In this document: positions 21,553 to 30,895 of the stretch, one piece after another
Layout of the letters: the number at the start of each line of letters is the position of its first letter
How positions within the stretch are numbered: position 1 is the first letter of the stretch
From: Paenirhizobium naphthalenivorans
Lineage (GTDB): Bacteria > Pseudomonadota > Alphaproteobacteria > Rhizobiales > Rhizobiaceae
NCBI RefSeq assembly: GCF_007992095.1
Contig: NZ_BJZP01000010.1
Location: 62,001-126,000 of the forward strand
DNA: 64,000 bases
Direction: 5' to 3'
The notes under the pieces: model-generated
The model's input: only the letters and a program-made list of their open reading frames with translations
Told to the model about the DNA's origin: nothing
Database searches by the model: none
Program-made: the position numbers and the translations under genes

Positions 21553-22456
21553 TACAACTGCGGTCGTTGAGGACCGCCCTTCCCGATCCTTTGCCGGCGA
21601 CCTCTGGCACCAGTTCAAGGCCCATCCGGGCGGTGTCGCGGGCCTGATCGTCTTCGCCTTCATCCTGCTTGCGGTTTATGTCGGCCCGCTGATCCACACC
21701 GTCGATCCCAACAAGCTCGACATCCGCGCGAAAAACCAGGGGATGTCGCTTGCCCATCCCTTCGGCACCGACAACCTTGGTCACGACATGTTGGCGCAGG
21801 TCATGGCCGGCGGGCAGATCTCGCTTGCCGTCGGCATAACGGCAATGCTTCTGGCTCTGTTCCTCGGAACGCTGGTCGGGGTTCTGGCCGGTTATTTCAA
21901 GAGGATCGACGGCTTGCTGATGCGCATGACCGATCTGTTCCTGGCGCTGCCCTTGCTGCCCTTGCTGCTCGTCATCATCATGCTTTTCCGTGACACATTG
22001 CGGGCCGCGTTCGGACCGGAGACCGGGATCTTCATCCTGATCGTCTTCGTCATCGGCATCACCAGCTGGATGCACACGGCCCGCATCGTTCGCGGTGACG
22101 TGCTGACGGTGAAGAGTCAGGAATTCATCCTGGCGGCGAAATCGAGCGGCATGTGGGAGTACCGGGTGATCCTCAAGCACATCCTGCCGAACGTCATGAG
22201 CTCGATCATGGTCTCCGCGACGCTTGGCATCGCCTCGGCGATCATCACGGAATCGGCCCTGTCTTTCCTCGGCCTCGGCTTCCCCTCGGATTTCCCGACC
22301 TGGGGCCGCCTGCTGTTCGATGGCGCCAACTTCCTGCAGATAAACCCGTCGCGCGTCTTGTGGCCCGGCCTGGCGATTTCGCTCTCCGTGCTTTCGGTCA
22401 ACTATATCGGCGATGCCATCCGTGACGCGCTCGATCCGCGCCTGTTGAAGCGCTGA
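21545..22456 (+). CDS. Peptide ABC transporter permease (DppC/OppC-like)
   Basis: 303 aa from the ATG at 21545, which overlaps the end of the preceding permease gene. The N-terminal OppC-type helix is followed by HPFGTDNLGHDMLAQVMAGGQISL and the EAA-type loop ILAAKSSGMWEYRVILKHILPNVM. It completes the importer with the DppB-like permease, the binding protein and the fused ATPase encoded divergently. It is the last gene of the operon, closed by a strong terminator. Confidence 0.92.
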   Translation: MTDTTAVVEDRPSRSFAGDLWHQFKAHPGGVAGLIVFAFILLAVYVGPLIHTVDPNKLDIRAKNQGMSLAHPFGTDNLGHDMLAQVMAGGQISLAVGITAMLLALFLGTLVGVLAGYFKRIDGLLMRMTDLFLALPLLPLLLVIIMLFRDTLRAAFGPETGIFILIVFVIGITSWMHTARIVRGDVLTVKSQEFILAAKSSGMWEYRVILKHILPNVMSSIMVSATLGIASAIITESALSFLGLGFPSDFPTWGRLLFDGANFLQINPSRVLWPGLAISLSVLSVNYIGDAIRDALDPRLLKR

Positions 22457-22477
22457 GCCGGCGATTGCGCAAGTGAC

Positions 22478-22502
22478 AAGGGGCGCCGCGGCGCCCCTTT
22501 TT
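22478..22502 (+). terminator. Rho-independent terminator after the dppABC-like operon
   Basis: AAGGGGCGCCGCGGCGCCCCTT is a perfect 22-bp palindrome (22478-22499) running into a five-T tract. It ends the plus-strand operon just before the convergent flavoprotein gene. Confidence 0.9.
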
Positions 22503-22512
22503 CGTATCAGCC

Positions 22513-23844
22513 TCAGACCCCGCTGATGATCTCGATCTTCGAGCCGTCGAAGAAGCGCGACAGACGAAAAGCCGTCGGATCCACGCAAGGGGTATGTCCG
22601 GTGACAAGGTCGGCCATGAGGCGCCCGGCCCCCGGCCCGATACCGAAGCCGTGGCCGGAGAAGCCTGTGGCGATAAAGAAACCCGGCACCGCCTCGACCG
22701 GAGAAATCACCGGAACGGCGTCGGGCGAAACGTCGATATAGCCGGCCCAGCGCTGCTCGATCTCGGCCTTGGCGAAGACCGGGTAATCTTTCTTCAACTG
22801 CGCAAGCGCGTGATTGGTCCACTTGTCGGAGGGCTTGGGATCGAGCACGCGGCATCGCTCGAAAGGTGTCTCCTCATCCATCCGCCAGCGCTGCGCCATA
22901 CGGCCCTCCTCCAGGAAGCGGCCGGAGACGCGAAAGCGCAACGACCGCCACTCGCTTTTCAGGGCGGGGAGGAACTTCAGCATGTAGCGGAAGCTGTCGG
23001 GGACGATCTCGACGATATTGTCGTAGCGCGAGGCGATCGTATAACCGCCGTCCTGCCGCTTGCGGAAGGCGAAATCCCGGCCATACAGCGTCTGCTCCGG
23101 CCCGCCTTCGATCGGCTTGGTGCGGATGACGGTGTTCATCACCTTGAGCTGCGGCAGATCGACCCCGGCATTGCGGGCAAACAGGCTCGACCATGCCCCG
23201 CCGGCAAGAACGACCGACGAGCAGGCGATCGAACCACGCTCGGTCACGACCCCCGAGATCTTGCCACCCGATGTCTCGATACCACGCACCGCGCAGTTGG
23301 TCAGGATATGCGCGCCTTTGTCGCGCGCCGCTTCGGCGATCGCCGGCGCGGCCTTCTGCGGTTCGGCGCGGCCGTCGGCCGGCGTAAACAGAGCGCTTTT
23401 GAAGTCGTGCTTCATGCCCGGATAGAGCCCGTTGAACTCCGCGCCATCGATCATGCGCGACTTGAGCTGATAGGCGCCGAGCGCCTCGGGCCATTCGGCG
23501 TTCTTCGCCTCATAGGACTTGTCGAGCGAGGCGAACACGATGCCGCATTGCCTGTAACCGGTGTCGCGGCCGGTTCGGGCGTCCAGCCCCTGCCAGATGC
23601 GGATCGCTTCGGCCATCAGTGGTACTTCGCGCGGATCGCGCCAGGAAATGCGTACCCAGCCCCAGTTGCGGCTCGACTGCTCCTCACCGATCCCCCCCTT
23701 CTCGCAAAGCGCGACCGATACGCCGCGTTCGGCAAGCTCCAGCGCCGTCGACGAACCGATGATCCCGCCGCCGATGACGACGACATCGACGCGGGCGGGC
23801 ATTTGCGCGTCACCTTGAACGGGAACGACCTTGGGACCGGGCAT
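22513..23844 (-). CDS. FAD-dependent oxidoreductase of the DAO (glycine oxidase/D-amino-acid oxidase) family
   Basis: 443 aa. The N-terminal Rossmann motif VVVIGGGIIGSSTALELAERG at residues 21-41 binds FAD, and the C-terminal GYIDVSPDAVPVIS...GFFIATGFSGHGFGIGPGAGRLMADLV region is typical of DAO-type flavoenzymes. The likely reaction is oxidative deamination of an amino acid, sarcosine-like amine or opine-like compound. A transporter for peptides lies convergently next door, but nothing shows that the two share a substrate. Confidence 0.88.
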   Translation of the reverse strand: MPGPKVVPVQGDAQMPARVDVVVIGGGIIGSSTALELAERGVSVALCEKGGIGEEQSSRNWGWVRISWRDPREVPLMAEAIRIWQGLDARTGRDTGYRQCGIVFASLDKSYEAKNAEWPEALGAYQLKSRMIDGAEFNGLYPGMKHDFKSALFTPADGRAEPQKAAPAIAEAARDKGAHILTNCAVRGIETSGGKISGVVTERGSIACSSVVLAGGAWSSLFARNAGVDLPQLKVMNTVIRTKPIEGGPEQTLYGRDFAFRKRQDGGYTIASRYDNIVEIVPDSFRYMLKFLPALKSEWRSLRFRVSGRFLEEGRMAQRWRMDEETPFERCRVLDPKPSDKWTNHALAQLKKDYPVFAKAEIEQRWAGYIDVSPDAVPVISPVEAVPGFFIATGFSGHGFGIGPGAGRLMADLVTGHTPCVDPTAFRLSRFFDGSKIEIISGV

Positions 23845-24009
23845 GGGGGATCAACTCCTGAAAGACAAAGGGGTCCGGCAGGAGAGGAAGGAAGGGAATG
23901 CCCTGCCGGTGCAATGACCACGCTATAGCACCGTGAGAGCACAGCGTCACGTCGGTGCAAAGACCTGGCCATGTGGAAAAGCGACAGCGGAAAACGGAAG
24001 CGTCCGTGT

Positions 24010-24360
24010 TCAGTGATACTTCGCCTTTTCGGCAACCAGGATATGGTCCGCGTCGAGCGCTGCGATCGGCAAATCTGTATTGGCCGGTATATCCCCGGAC
24101 AGCTGGAGCGCCAGATAGCGGCCGCAGCAGACGCGAAGGAACGAGGTGAAATTGCCGAGATCGTGCCCGGCATCGATCGACTCGTGATAGAGCTTGGCGA
24201 TCAGCTGGATCACCGTCATCCCGTCGCGCCGACCGACCTCTTCCAGTGTCATCCAGAAGAAATTCTCCAGCCGGACGCTGGTCACCATGCCGTCAATGCG
24301 CAGCGATTTCGTCTGGCTTTCCCACAAGGCCGGATCGGCCTGGATGAAGAGCTTGCACAT
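24010..24360 (-). CDS. Ribbon-helix-helix domain protein (RHH_4-like)
   Basis: 116 aa with GGGAGGAAA upstream of the ATG. Residues 28-60 (TSVRLENFFWMTLEEVGRRDGMTVIQLIAKLYHE) fit the RHH_4 pattern: a beta-strand with R-L-E, an aromatic pair, then two helices joined by a GMT turn. A second conserved part (LGNFTSFLRVCCGRYL) is also typical of this alphaproteobacterial family. It probably binds DNA as a dimer. The target is unknown and no adjacent partner is obvious. Confidence 0.75.
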   Translation of the reverse strand: MCKLFIQADPALWESQTKSLRIDGMVTSVRLENFFWMTLEEVGRRDGMTVIQLIAKLYHESIDAGHDLGNFTSFLRVCCGRYLALQLSGDIPANTDLPIAALDADHILVAEKAKYH

Positions 24361-24456
24361 GGTTTCCTCCCGGATGCGCGGTCCTCGGTAACGTCAGACC
24401 CTAGAGAGAAACGACGGAACCGTGAAGCCCCGCCGTCTCGTTCCATTGGGCCGCGA

Positions 24457-25023
24457 TCAGGCGGAAAGCACCGCCATGAACTGTTTCAGCCATGCCGGAT
24501 GCGCCGGCCAGGCCGGTGCAGTCACCAGATTGCCGTCGGTCACGGCCGCGTCGATGGCGATGTCGGCATAGGTGCCGCCGGCCAGTTCGACTTCGGGACG
24601 GCAGGCCGGATAGGCCGAGCATGTGCGGCCCTCAAGCACGCGGGCCGCGGCCAGGACCTGCGCGCCGTGGCAAACGGCGGCTACCGGCTTGTTGGCATCG
24701 AAGAAGTGCTTCACGGCAGCGATCACCTCCGCATTGAGGCGCAGATATTCCGGTGCCCGACCACCGGGAATGACCAGCGCATCATAGTCCGATGCCTTGA
24801 TTTCGGCGAAGGTGGCATTGAGCGCGAAATTGTGGCCGCGCTTTTCCGTATAGGTCTGGTCGCCCTCGAAATCATGAATCGCGGTGGCGATCGTCTGGCC
24901 GGCCTTCTTGCCGGGGCAAACGGCATGCACGGTGTAACCACAGGCAAGCAACGTCTGGAACGGCACCATGGTCTCGTAGTCTTCGGCAAAATCGCCGGCA
25001 ATCATCAGGATCTTCTTCGACAT
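24457..25023 (-). CDS. DJ-1/PfpI-family protein (class I glutamine amidotransferase-like)
   Basis: 188 aa. The nucleophile elbow is [13 protein letters not shown] with C118, and the family motifs [16 protein letters not shown] and [15 protein letters not shown] are present. Members act as glyoxalases/deglycases, proteases or chaperones; the sequence does not distinguish these. It is transcribed alone, divergent from the P1-family peptidase gene. Confidence 0.88.
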   Translation of the reverse strand: MSKKILMIAGDFAEDYETMVPFQTLLACGYTVHAVCPGKKAGQTIATAIHDFEGDQTYTEKRGHNFALNATFAEIKASDYDALVIPGGRAPEYLRLNAEVIAAVKHFFDANKPVAAVCHGAQVLAAARVLEGRTCSAYPACRPEVELAGGTYADIAIDAAVTDGNLVTAPAWPAHPAWLKQFMAVLSA

Positions 25024-25218
25024 ATCATCCTCCCGTTCTGGAATGTCGGGCGGACGCTAGCAAATCGGCCGAAGGGACGGGTATTATCGCATTACTACAG
25101 CGCCGATTTCCGAACACGCGCCGATCCGGCGTCCGAAATCCGCCCGGTCTGTTTCGATCCTGGCGCGGGTTGATTCCGATCACGGACCGGGTCACTCTCC
25201 ACCCCGTATTTTCCAGCC

Positions 25219-25234
25219 GACAGACAGCTCTGTC
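25219..25234. promoter_or_regulatory. Inverted repeat upstream of the P1 peptidase gene
   Basis: GACAGA-CAGC-TCTGTC is a perfect 6-bp inverted repeat ending 32 bp before the start codon, in the 243-bp divergent gap shared with the PfpI gene. It could be an operator or a 5'-UTR hairpin. Confidence 0.35.
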
Positions 25235-25266
25235 CAACCGAAGCACGTACGAATACGAGGTATGGC

Positions 25267-26262
25267 ATGACGTCCCAACTGAACCTGCTAACCGATGTCG
25301 AAGGTGTCGCCGTCGGTCACGCCACGGACCTGAAGCTCGGCTCCGGTGTCACGGCAATCGTCTTCGACCGCCCGGCCACGGCTTCCGGCAGTGTGCTCGG
25401 CGGCGCACCAGGCGGGCGTGAGACGGCGCTGCTCGATCCGGCCATGACGGTGGAGGCGGTTGACGCTTTCGTGCTCTCGGGCGGATCAGCCTTTGGCCTT
25501 GATGCCGCCGGCGGCGTACAGGCTGGTCTTCGCGCCATCGGTCGAGGCTTCCCGGTCGGCGATGTCCGCGTGCCGATCGTGCCCCAGGCAATCCTCATGG
25601 ATCTGCTGAATGGCGGCAACAAGGACTGGGGCCTGCACTCGCCCTATCGCGACATGGGTTATGATGCCTTCATGGCGGCCAGGCATGGTGCCTTCGACCT
25701 TGGCAGCGTCGGTGCCGGCACCGGCGCGACGACAGCAACTTTCAAGGGCGGGCTTGGTTCGGCCAGCGCTATGACCAGCGGCGGCCATACGATCGCCGCC
25801 CTCGTCGCGGTCAACGCCATGGGCTCGACGACGATCGGCGACGGCCCGTTCTTCTGGGCCGCCCCCTTTGAACTCGACGATGAATTCGGCGGCATCGGCC
25901 TACCGGCCAATTTCTCCTCGCCCGATACGATCCTGCAGGCCAAGGGCATCAACCTGACCGCCACCACCATCGGCGCCGTGGTGACTGACGCCGCCTTGAC
26001 CAAGGCGCAGACACACCGCCTGTCGATCATGGCCCACGGCGGGCTTGCCCGCGCGGTGTTGCCGGCTCATCTGCCCGCCGATGGCGATACGATATTCTCC
26101 GCCGCGACCAATCGCCGGCCACTCGCGAATTCCACCGATTTCATGGAACTGTGCCATCTTGCCACCCTCGTCATGGCCCGCGCCATCGCTCGCGGCGTCT
26201 TCGAGGCGACCTCTTTGCCGGTCGAAGGCGCGCAGGCCTCCTGGCGCGACCGCTACGGCTGA
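25267..26262 (+). CDS. P1-family (S58, DmpA-like) aminopeptidase
   Basis: 331 aa, the normal length for this self-processing N-terminal-nucleophile family. N-terminal LLTDVEGVAVGHATDLKLGSGVT and LSGGSAFGLDAAGGVQAGL are hallmark motifs, with the further conserved GAGTGATTATFKGGLGSAS and LVAVNAMGS stretches. Enzymes of this family release N-terminal residues (L-aminopeptidase, D-Ala-esterase, or beta-aminopeptidase activity). The specificity is unknown. It is monocistronic. Confidence 0.88.
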   Translation: MTSQLNLLTDVEGVAVGHATDLKLGSGVTAIVFDRPATASGSVLGGAPGGRETALLDPAMTVEAVDAFVLSGGSAFGLDAAGGVQAGLRAIGRGFPVGDVRVPIVPQAILMDLLNGGNKDWGLHSPYRDMGYDAFMAARHGAFDLGSVGAGTGATTATFKGGLGSASAMTSGGHTIAALVAVNAMGSTTIGDGPFFWAAPFELDDEFGGIGLPANFSSPDTILQAKGINLTATTIGAVVTDAALTKAQTHRLSIMAHGGLARAVLPAHLPADGDTIFSAATNRRPLANSTDFMELCHLATLVMARAIARGVFEATSLPVEGAQASWRDRYG

Positions 26263-26367
26263 TCCGCTTCGGCGGCAACCGGCACCGCCCGACGATCGAC
26301 ATGCGCCTTTCGGGTAAGGCGGCATTAGGCTTTAGGCAAGGCTTTGATTGAATAGCGGCGGCAAAGG

Positions 26368-26390
26368 CTTATATTGCACCGCAATACAAG
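26368..26390. promoter_or_regulatory. PhaR-like inverted repeat upstream of the PHA-synthase-like gene
   Basis: CTT-A-TATTGC-ACC-GCAATA-C-AAG: a perfect TATTGC-N3-GCAATA repeat (26372-26386) extended on both sides to 23 bp with one mismatch. It lies about 90 bp upstream of the synthase start. The core TTGC-N3-GCAA closely resembles the CTGC-N3-GCAG-type site reported for the PHA repressor PhaR in Rhodobacter. The remaining 26263-26480 gap shows only a GGGAGAAAG Shine-Dalgarno sequence. Confidence 0.5.
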
Positions 26391-26480
26391 CGTGTCGAAG
26401 CGCTCATCATTTCGTATGCGCGTCACGAATCCACGTTATTCCCCTGTCGGAGTGACGGACCTATTGCGGGAGAAAGAGAC

Positions 26481-28295
26481 ATGTCGACATCCAGCATCAT
26501 CCGGGCCGGAGATCCCTCCTCCGCCAATCTCGACACGGCGCTCGACGCTCTCGGTTTCGACGACGGCTCACAAGCAGCAGGTTTCGACGCCCTCAATCGC
26601 ATGAACGAGGTGATGATCGCGCCGTTCACCGGCGGCATCTCGCCCGCCGCCATATCACTTGCCGTCTACGACTGGGCGATCCATCTCGGCATGGCACCAG
26701 GCAAGCGGCTGGAACTGGCGCAGAAGGCATTGCGCAAGAGCCACCGCCTCGCCACTCATCTTGCGGCAGCCGCCGTTGACCCGCAAACACCCCCCTGCAT
26801 CGAGCCCCTGCCAGGCGACGAACGTTTCAAGGGCGAGGAATGGCAGCATTTCCCTTATAATATCATGTCCCAGTGTTTCCTGCTAAACCAGCAATGGTGG
26901 CATAAGGTGACCAACGACGTGCCCGGCGTCGCCGCACACCACGAGGACGTGATTTCCTTTGCCACCCGCCAGATCCTCGACGTCTTCTCCCCATCGAACT
27001 TCCCATTGACCAATCCGGTGGTGATGAAACGCGCCGCTGAAACCGGCGGCATGAACTTCCTGGAGGGATTCAGGAATTTCATCGAGGATGCCAACCGCGA
27101 ACTGACCAAGCAGCCGGTCGCCGGTACCGAGGACTTCGTACCTGGCAAGACCGTCGCAACCACTCCCGGTCGCGTCGTCTATCGTAACCGCCTGATCGAG
27201 CTGATCCAGTATTCGCCGGCAACCGAAACCGTCCACGCCGAACCGATCCTGATCGTTCCGGCATGGATCATGAAATACTACATCCTCGATCTTTCGCCGC
27301 ACAATTCGCTGATCCGCTATCTCGTCTCCCAGGGCCACACCGTCTTCTGCATCTCCTGGCACAATCCGACCGCCGCCGATCGCGACCTCGGCATGGACGA
27401 CTACCGCCGCCTCGGCGTCATGGACGCCCTCGATGCGATCAACGCGATCATACCGGATCGCAAGATCCATGCTGCCGGCTACTGCCTCGGCGGCACGCTG
27501 CTATCGATCGCAGCCGCCGCCATGGCGCGCGCCAAGGATGAGCGCCTCGCCTCCGTGACCCTGTTTGCCGCCCAGACGGATTTCTCCGAGCCAGGCGAGC
27601 TCGCCCTTTTCATCGATGACAGCCAGCTGCATTTCCTCGAAAGCGTCATGTGGAACCGCGGCTTCCTCTCGGCCGACCAGATGGCCGGCGCCTTCCAGCT
27701 ATTGCGCTCAAATGACCTTATCTGGTCGCGCATCGTGCACGACTACATGATGGGCGAGCGCACGCCGATGATCGATCTGATGGCCTGGAACGCCGACACC
27801 ACGCGCATGCCCTTCCGCATGCATGCCGAATATCTCCAGCGCCTCTATCTCGACAACGAACTCGCCGCCAGCCGCTTCATGGTCGACGGCCACCCGGCAG
27901 CGCTGCAGAACATCCGCGTTCCGCTTTTCTCCGTGGGGACCGAACGCGACCATGTTGCCCCCTGGACCTCCGTTTACAAGATCCATTACCTGACCGACAC
28001 CGACGTCACCTTCGTTCTGACCAGCGGCGGCCACAATGCCGGCATCGTCAGCGAACCCGGTCATCCGCACCGCCATTTTCGCATGGAAACCAAGAAGGCT
28101 GTGGATCCCTGCGTGAGCGCCGAGGAATGGATGGCCGAGTGCCCTTCACAAGAGGGTTCGTGGTGGCCGGCGTGGTCTGCCTGGCTTGTGTCCCATTCGT
28201 CGCAGGAGAAGGTTGCACCGCCGCCGATGGGGGCAAGCGAAAACGGTTATGTCGCAAAGGAAGCCGCGCCCGGCACCTATGTCCATCAGAAATGA
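26481..28295 (+). CDS. Poly(3-hydroxyalkanoate) synthase-like protein (class I PhaC family)
   Basis: 604 aa. The PhaC N-terminal domain is followed by an alpha/beta-hydrolase core with lipase-like box GYCLGG carrying nucleophile C335; D490 (GTERDHVAPW) and H518 (SGGHNAGIV) complete the synthase triad. It would polymerise (R)-3-hydroxyacyl-CoA. Its place before pta-ackA matches an operon studied in S. meliloti, where the first gene is PHB-synthase-like and the operon responds to phosphate stress. This copy may therefore be an accessory synthase rather than the main PHB polymerase, which normally sits elsewhere. Confidence 0.88.
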   Translation: MSTSSIIRAGDPSSANLDTALDALGFDDGSQAAGFDALNRMNEVMIAPFTGGISPAAISLAVYDWAIHLGMAPGKRLELAQKALRKSHRLATHLAAAAVDPQTPPCIEPLPGDERFKGEEWQHFPYNIMSQCFLLNQQWWHKVTNDVPGVAAHHEDVISFATRQILDVFSPSNFPLTNPVVMKRAAETGGMNFLEGFRNFIEDANRELTKQPVAGTEDFVPGKTVATTPGRVVYRNRLIELIQYSPATETVHAEPILIVPAWIMKYYILDLSPHNSLIRYLVSQGHTVFCISWHNPTAADRDLGMDDYRRLGVMDALDAINAIIPDRKIHAAGYCLGGTLLSIAAAAMARAKDERLASVTLFAAQTDFSEPGELALFIDDSQLHFLESVMWNRGFLSADQMAGAFQLLRSNDLIWSRIVHDYMMGERTPMIDLMAWNADTTRMPFRMHAEYLQRLYLDNELAASRFMVDGHPAALQNIRVPLFSVGTERDHVAPWTSVYKIHYLTDTDVTFVLTSGGHNAGIVSEPGHPHRHFRMETKKAVDPCVSAEEWMAECPSQEGSWWPAWSAWLVSHSSQEKVAPPPMGASENGYVAKEAAPGTYVHQK

Positions 28296-28302
28296 GAGTG
28301 AA

Positions 28303-29709
28303 ATGACTGAAACCCTCCTGACGAACCGTACCTTCGACGAACTGAAAGTCGGCGACAGTGCGACGCTCAAGCGCTCGGTCGATCTCGAAAGCATCAAGCT
28401 CTTCGCGCGTGCCTCCGGCGATTTCAATCCGGCCCATGTCGATGCAAAATTCGCCGAAAAGGATTTCTTCGGTCACATCATTGCCCACGGCATGTGGACG
28501 GCCGCCGTGGTGTCGGCCGTGCTCGGCACCAAGCTGCCCGGTCCCGGCACCATTTATCTCGGCCAGGAACTGCGGTTCGAAAAGCCGGTTTTCCCCGGCG
28601 ACACGATCACCGCGATCGTCACCGTGACGGAAAAGCGTCCCGACAAACGGATCGTCGTGTTCGACACCCGCTGCACCAACCAGAAAGGCGAGGAAGTCTT
28701 ATGCGGCCGGGCGACCGTTATCGCCCCGTTCGAACGGATGGAATGGCCGCAGGTCACCCTTCCGGAAGTCGTGGCGCAGCACCACGACCGCTTCGATGAC
28801 ATCGTCGCCGAGGCACGTGCGCTCCCCCTCATCAAGACTGCCCTCGTTCATCCCTGCTCGCCCGAGGCAATCCAGGCAGCTATAGAAATCCGTGACGAGA
28901 ACCTGCTCGACCCGGTTCTGATCGGCCCCGAGGCCAAGATTCGCGCAGCCGCCGAAAAGGCCGGCATCTCCCTTGACGGTTTCGAGATCATCTCCGTCGA
29001 ACACAGCCATGCTGCCGCCGAAAAGGCGGTCGAACTGGCGGTTGCCGGCAAGGTGTCCACCCTGATGAAGGGCAGCCTGCACACCGACGAACTGCTGGGC
29101 GCCGTCGTGGCTCCCGGCTCGGGACTGAGGACCGCGCGTCGCATCAGCCATGCCTATGTCATGGACGTGCCGGCCTACGAGAAACTGCTGGTGGTCACCG
29201 ACGCGGCGATCAACATCGCTCCCACCCTCGACCACAAGCGTGACATCTGCCAGAACGCCATCGACCTGCTGCAACTGCTCGGCAATACCAAACCGAAGGT
29301 TGCCGTGCTCGCCGCCGTGGAGACGATCAATGACAAGATGCAGGCGACGCTCGACGCGGCGGCGCTGACCGTCATGGCTGCGCGTGGCCAGATCACCGGC
29401 GCCAGCGTCGACGGACCGCTTGCCTTCGACAATGCCATCAGCCTTGAGGCCGCCCGCACCAAGGGGATCGTCTCCCCCGTCGCCGGCCAGGCTGACATCC
29501 TGCTCGTGCCCGATCTCGAAGCCGGCAACATGTTGGCCAAGCAGTTGCTCTATTTCGCCGGTGCTGACGCCGCCGGCCTGGTACTCGGCGCCCGCGTGCC
29601 GATCATCCTGACCAGCCGTTCCGACAGCCTCAAGGTCCGCATCGCCTCGGCGGCACTCGCCAAGCTCGTTGCCGCCAAGCGCGCCGCCCAGGGACTGCCG
29701 GCTCAATGA
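28303..29709 (+). CDS. Bifunctional MaoC-like enoyl-CoA hydratase / phosphate acetyltransferase
   Basis: 468 aa from the ATG at 28303 with a GAGAGTGAA leader. The N-terminal hot-dog MaoC domain (about 8-145) has the R-hydratase motif SGDFNPAHVDAKFAEK with catalytic D and H, and the C-terminal PTA_PTB domain (about 160-468) makes acyl-phosphate from acyl-CoA. The fusion links (R)-3-hydroxyacyl-CoA supply with acyl-CoA/acyl-phosphate exchange. It lies 7 bp after the synthase gene and overlaps ackA by 4 bp. Confidence 0.9.
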   Translation: MTETLLTNRTFDELKVGDSATLKRSVDLESIKLFARASGDFNPAHVDAKFAEKDFFGHIIAHGMWTAAVVSAVLGTKLPGPGTIYLGQELRFEKPVFPGDTITAIVTVTEKRPDKRIVVFDTRCTNQKGEEVLCGRATVIAPFERMEWPQVTLPEVVAQHHDRFDDIVAEARALPLIKTALVHPCSPEAIQAAIEIRDENLLDPVLIGPEAKIRAAAEKAGISLDGFEIISVEHSHAAAEKAVELAVAGKVSTLMKGSLHTDELLGAVVAPGSGLRTARRISHAYVMDVPAYEKLLVVTDAAINIAPTLDHKRDICQNAIDLLQLLGNTKPKVAVLAAVETINDKMQATLDAAALTVMAARGQITGASVDGPLAFDNAISLEAARTKGIVSPVAGQADILLVPDLEAGNMLAKQLLYFAGADAAGLVLGARVPIILTSRSDSLKVRIASAALAKLVAAKRAAQGLPAQ

Positions 29710-30878
29710 CGGAAAAGCTGCTCCTCACCTTTAACGCCGGCTCCTCGACGGTGAAAATCGGTCTGTTCCTGCGCAAGGAGGACAAGGCGGTTCGCATCGG
29801 CAAGGGCATGATCGACTTCCGCCACAAGCCGCTGACCTTCCATCTGGTCGAGGGTCCGGAAGTGTTCGACGTGCCGCTCGAAGCCGAGGGCGGCGACATG
29901 TTGCACGAGGTGCTGGACGAAACCTTCGGCTGGCTGGCCAATCATTTTGACATTGATGCGGTCACCGCCGTCGGACACCGTGTCGTTCACGGTGGAGACA
30001 TGTTTTCCGGCCCGGTGCTGATCGACGATCGAGCCTTTTCCGGCATCGCCGCGCTCACACCGCTGGCACCACTCCACCAGCCGCAGAACCTCAGGCTGAT
30101 CGAGGCAATTCGCCACCTGAAGCCTCATCTGCCGCAGACGGCCTCCTTCGACACCGCATTCCACCGCAGCCAGTCGCCGACCGTACAGCGTTTCGCCATC
30201 CCGCGCACCTATTTCGACCAAGGCATCAAGCGCTACGGCTTTCACGGCCTTTCTTACAAATACATCGCCGGTGCGCTGGCCAAACTCCGGCCTGAAAACG
30301 CAAACGCTCGCACCGTGGTCGCCCATCTCGGCAGCGGCGCCAGCATCTGCGCGATTGAGGGCGGCTTGAGCCGCGACAGCTCGATGGGCTTTTCGACCAT
30401 CGACGGCATTCCGATGGCCACCCGCTCCGGCGCGCTCGATCCCGGGGTCATCTTTCACTTCATGGCGCGCATGGGGCTTTCGCGCGAAGAAGTCGAGGAC
30501 ATCGTCTACCACAAGTCCGGCCTGCTCGGGCTGTCCGGCATCAGCGCCGACAGCCGCGCGCTTCTCGAAAGCACCGCACAGGAAGCCAGGGAGGCGATCG
30601 ACGTCTTCACCTTCCGTATCGCCGGCGAAGTCGCCAGGCTTTCCGCCACCCTCGGCGGGCTCGATACCCTCGTCTTTACCGCCGGCATCGGCGAGCACCA
30701 GCCGGCGATCCGAAGCGCCGTTTGCGAACGGCTCGCCTTCCTTGGTGTCCGGCTCGACACCAGCGCCAACGCGACCAATGCGGCGACGATCTCGGCGCCC
30801 GCCTCAGGCGTCGCGGTCATGGTCATCGAGACCGACGAGGAACAGGTTATCGCAGACGAAGCCCTTTCCATCCTCTGA
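29706..30878 (+). CDS. ackA: Acetate kinase
   Basis: 390 aa. Signature motifs are present: FNAGSSTVKIGLF at the N-terminus, FHGLSYKYIAGAL and the phosphate-2 motif HLGSGASICAI, and FTAGIGEHQPAIRSAVCERLAFLG near the C-terminus. It converts acyl-phosphate from the Pta half of the preceding protein to acetate (or propionate/butyrate) with ATP formation. The ATGA overlap shows translational coupling to the upstream gene. Confidence 0.94.
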   Translation: MTEKLLLTFNAGSSTVKIGLFLRKEDKAVRIGKGMIDFRHKPLTFHLVEGPEVFDVPLEAEGGDMLHEVLDETFGWLANHFDIDAVTAVGHRVVHGGDMFSGPVLIDDRAFSGIAALTPLAPLHQPQNLRLIEAIRHLKPHLPQTASFDTAFHRSQSPTVQRFAIPRTYFDQGIKRYGFHGLSYKYIAGALAKLRPENANARTVVAHLGSGASICAIEGGLSRDSSMGFSTIDGIPMATRSGALDPGVIFHFMARMGLSREEVEDIVYHKSGLLGLSGISADSRALLESTAQEAREAIDVFTFRIAGEVARLSATLGGLDTLVFTAGIGEHQPAIRSAVCERLAFLGVRLDTSANATNAATISAPASGVAVMVIETDEEQVIADEALSIL

Positions 30879-30895
30879 AACGGAGACACGAACAG

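Noticed and set aside
21494..22855. Open frame of 453 codons on the minus strand spanning dppC and the flavoprotein C-terminus
   Set aside because: It crosses a strong terminator and two real genes, and no homology is recognisable.
26391..26480. Possible Pho box upstream of the PHA-synthase-like gene
   Set aside because: The related S. meliloti operon is PhoB-controlled, so I looked for CTGTCAT-like direct repeats. Only weak matches (GCTCATC, GCGTCAC) at wrong spacing were found.
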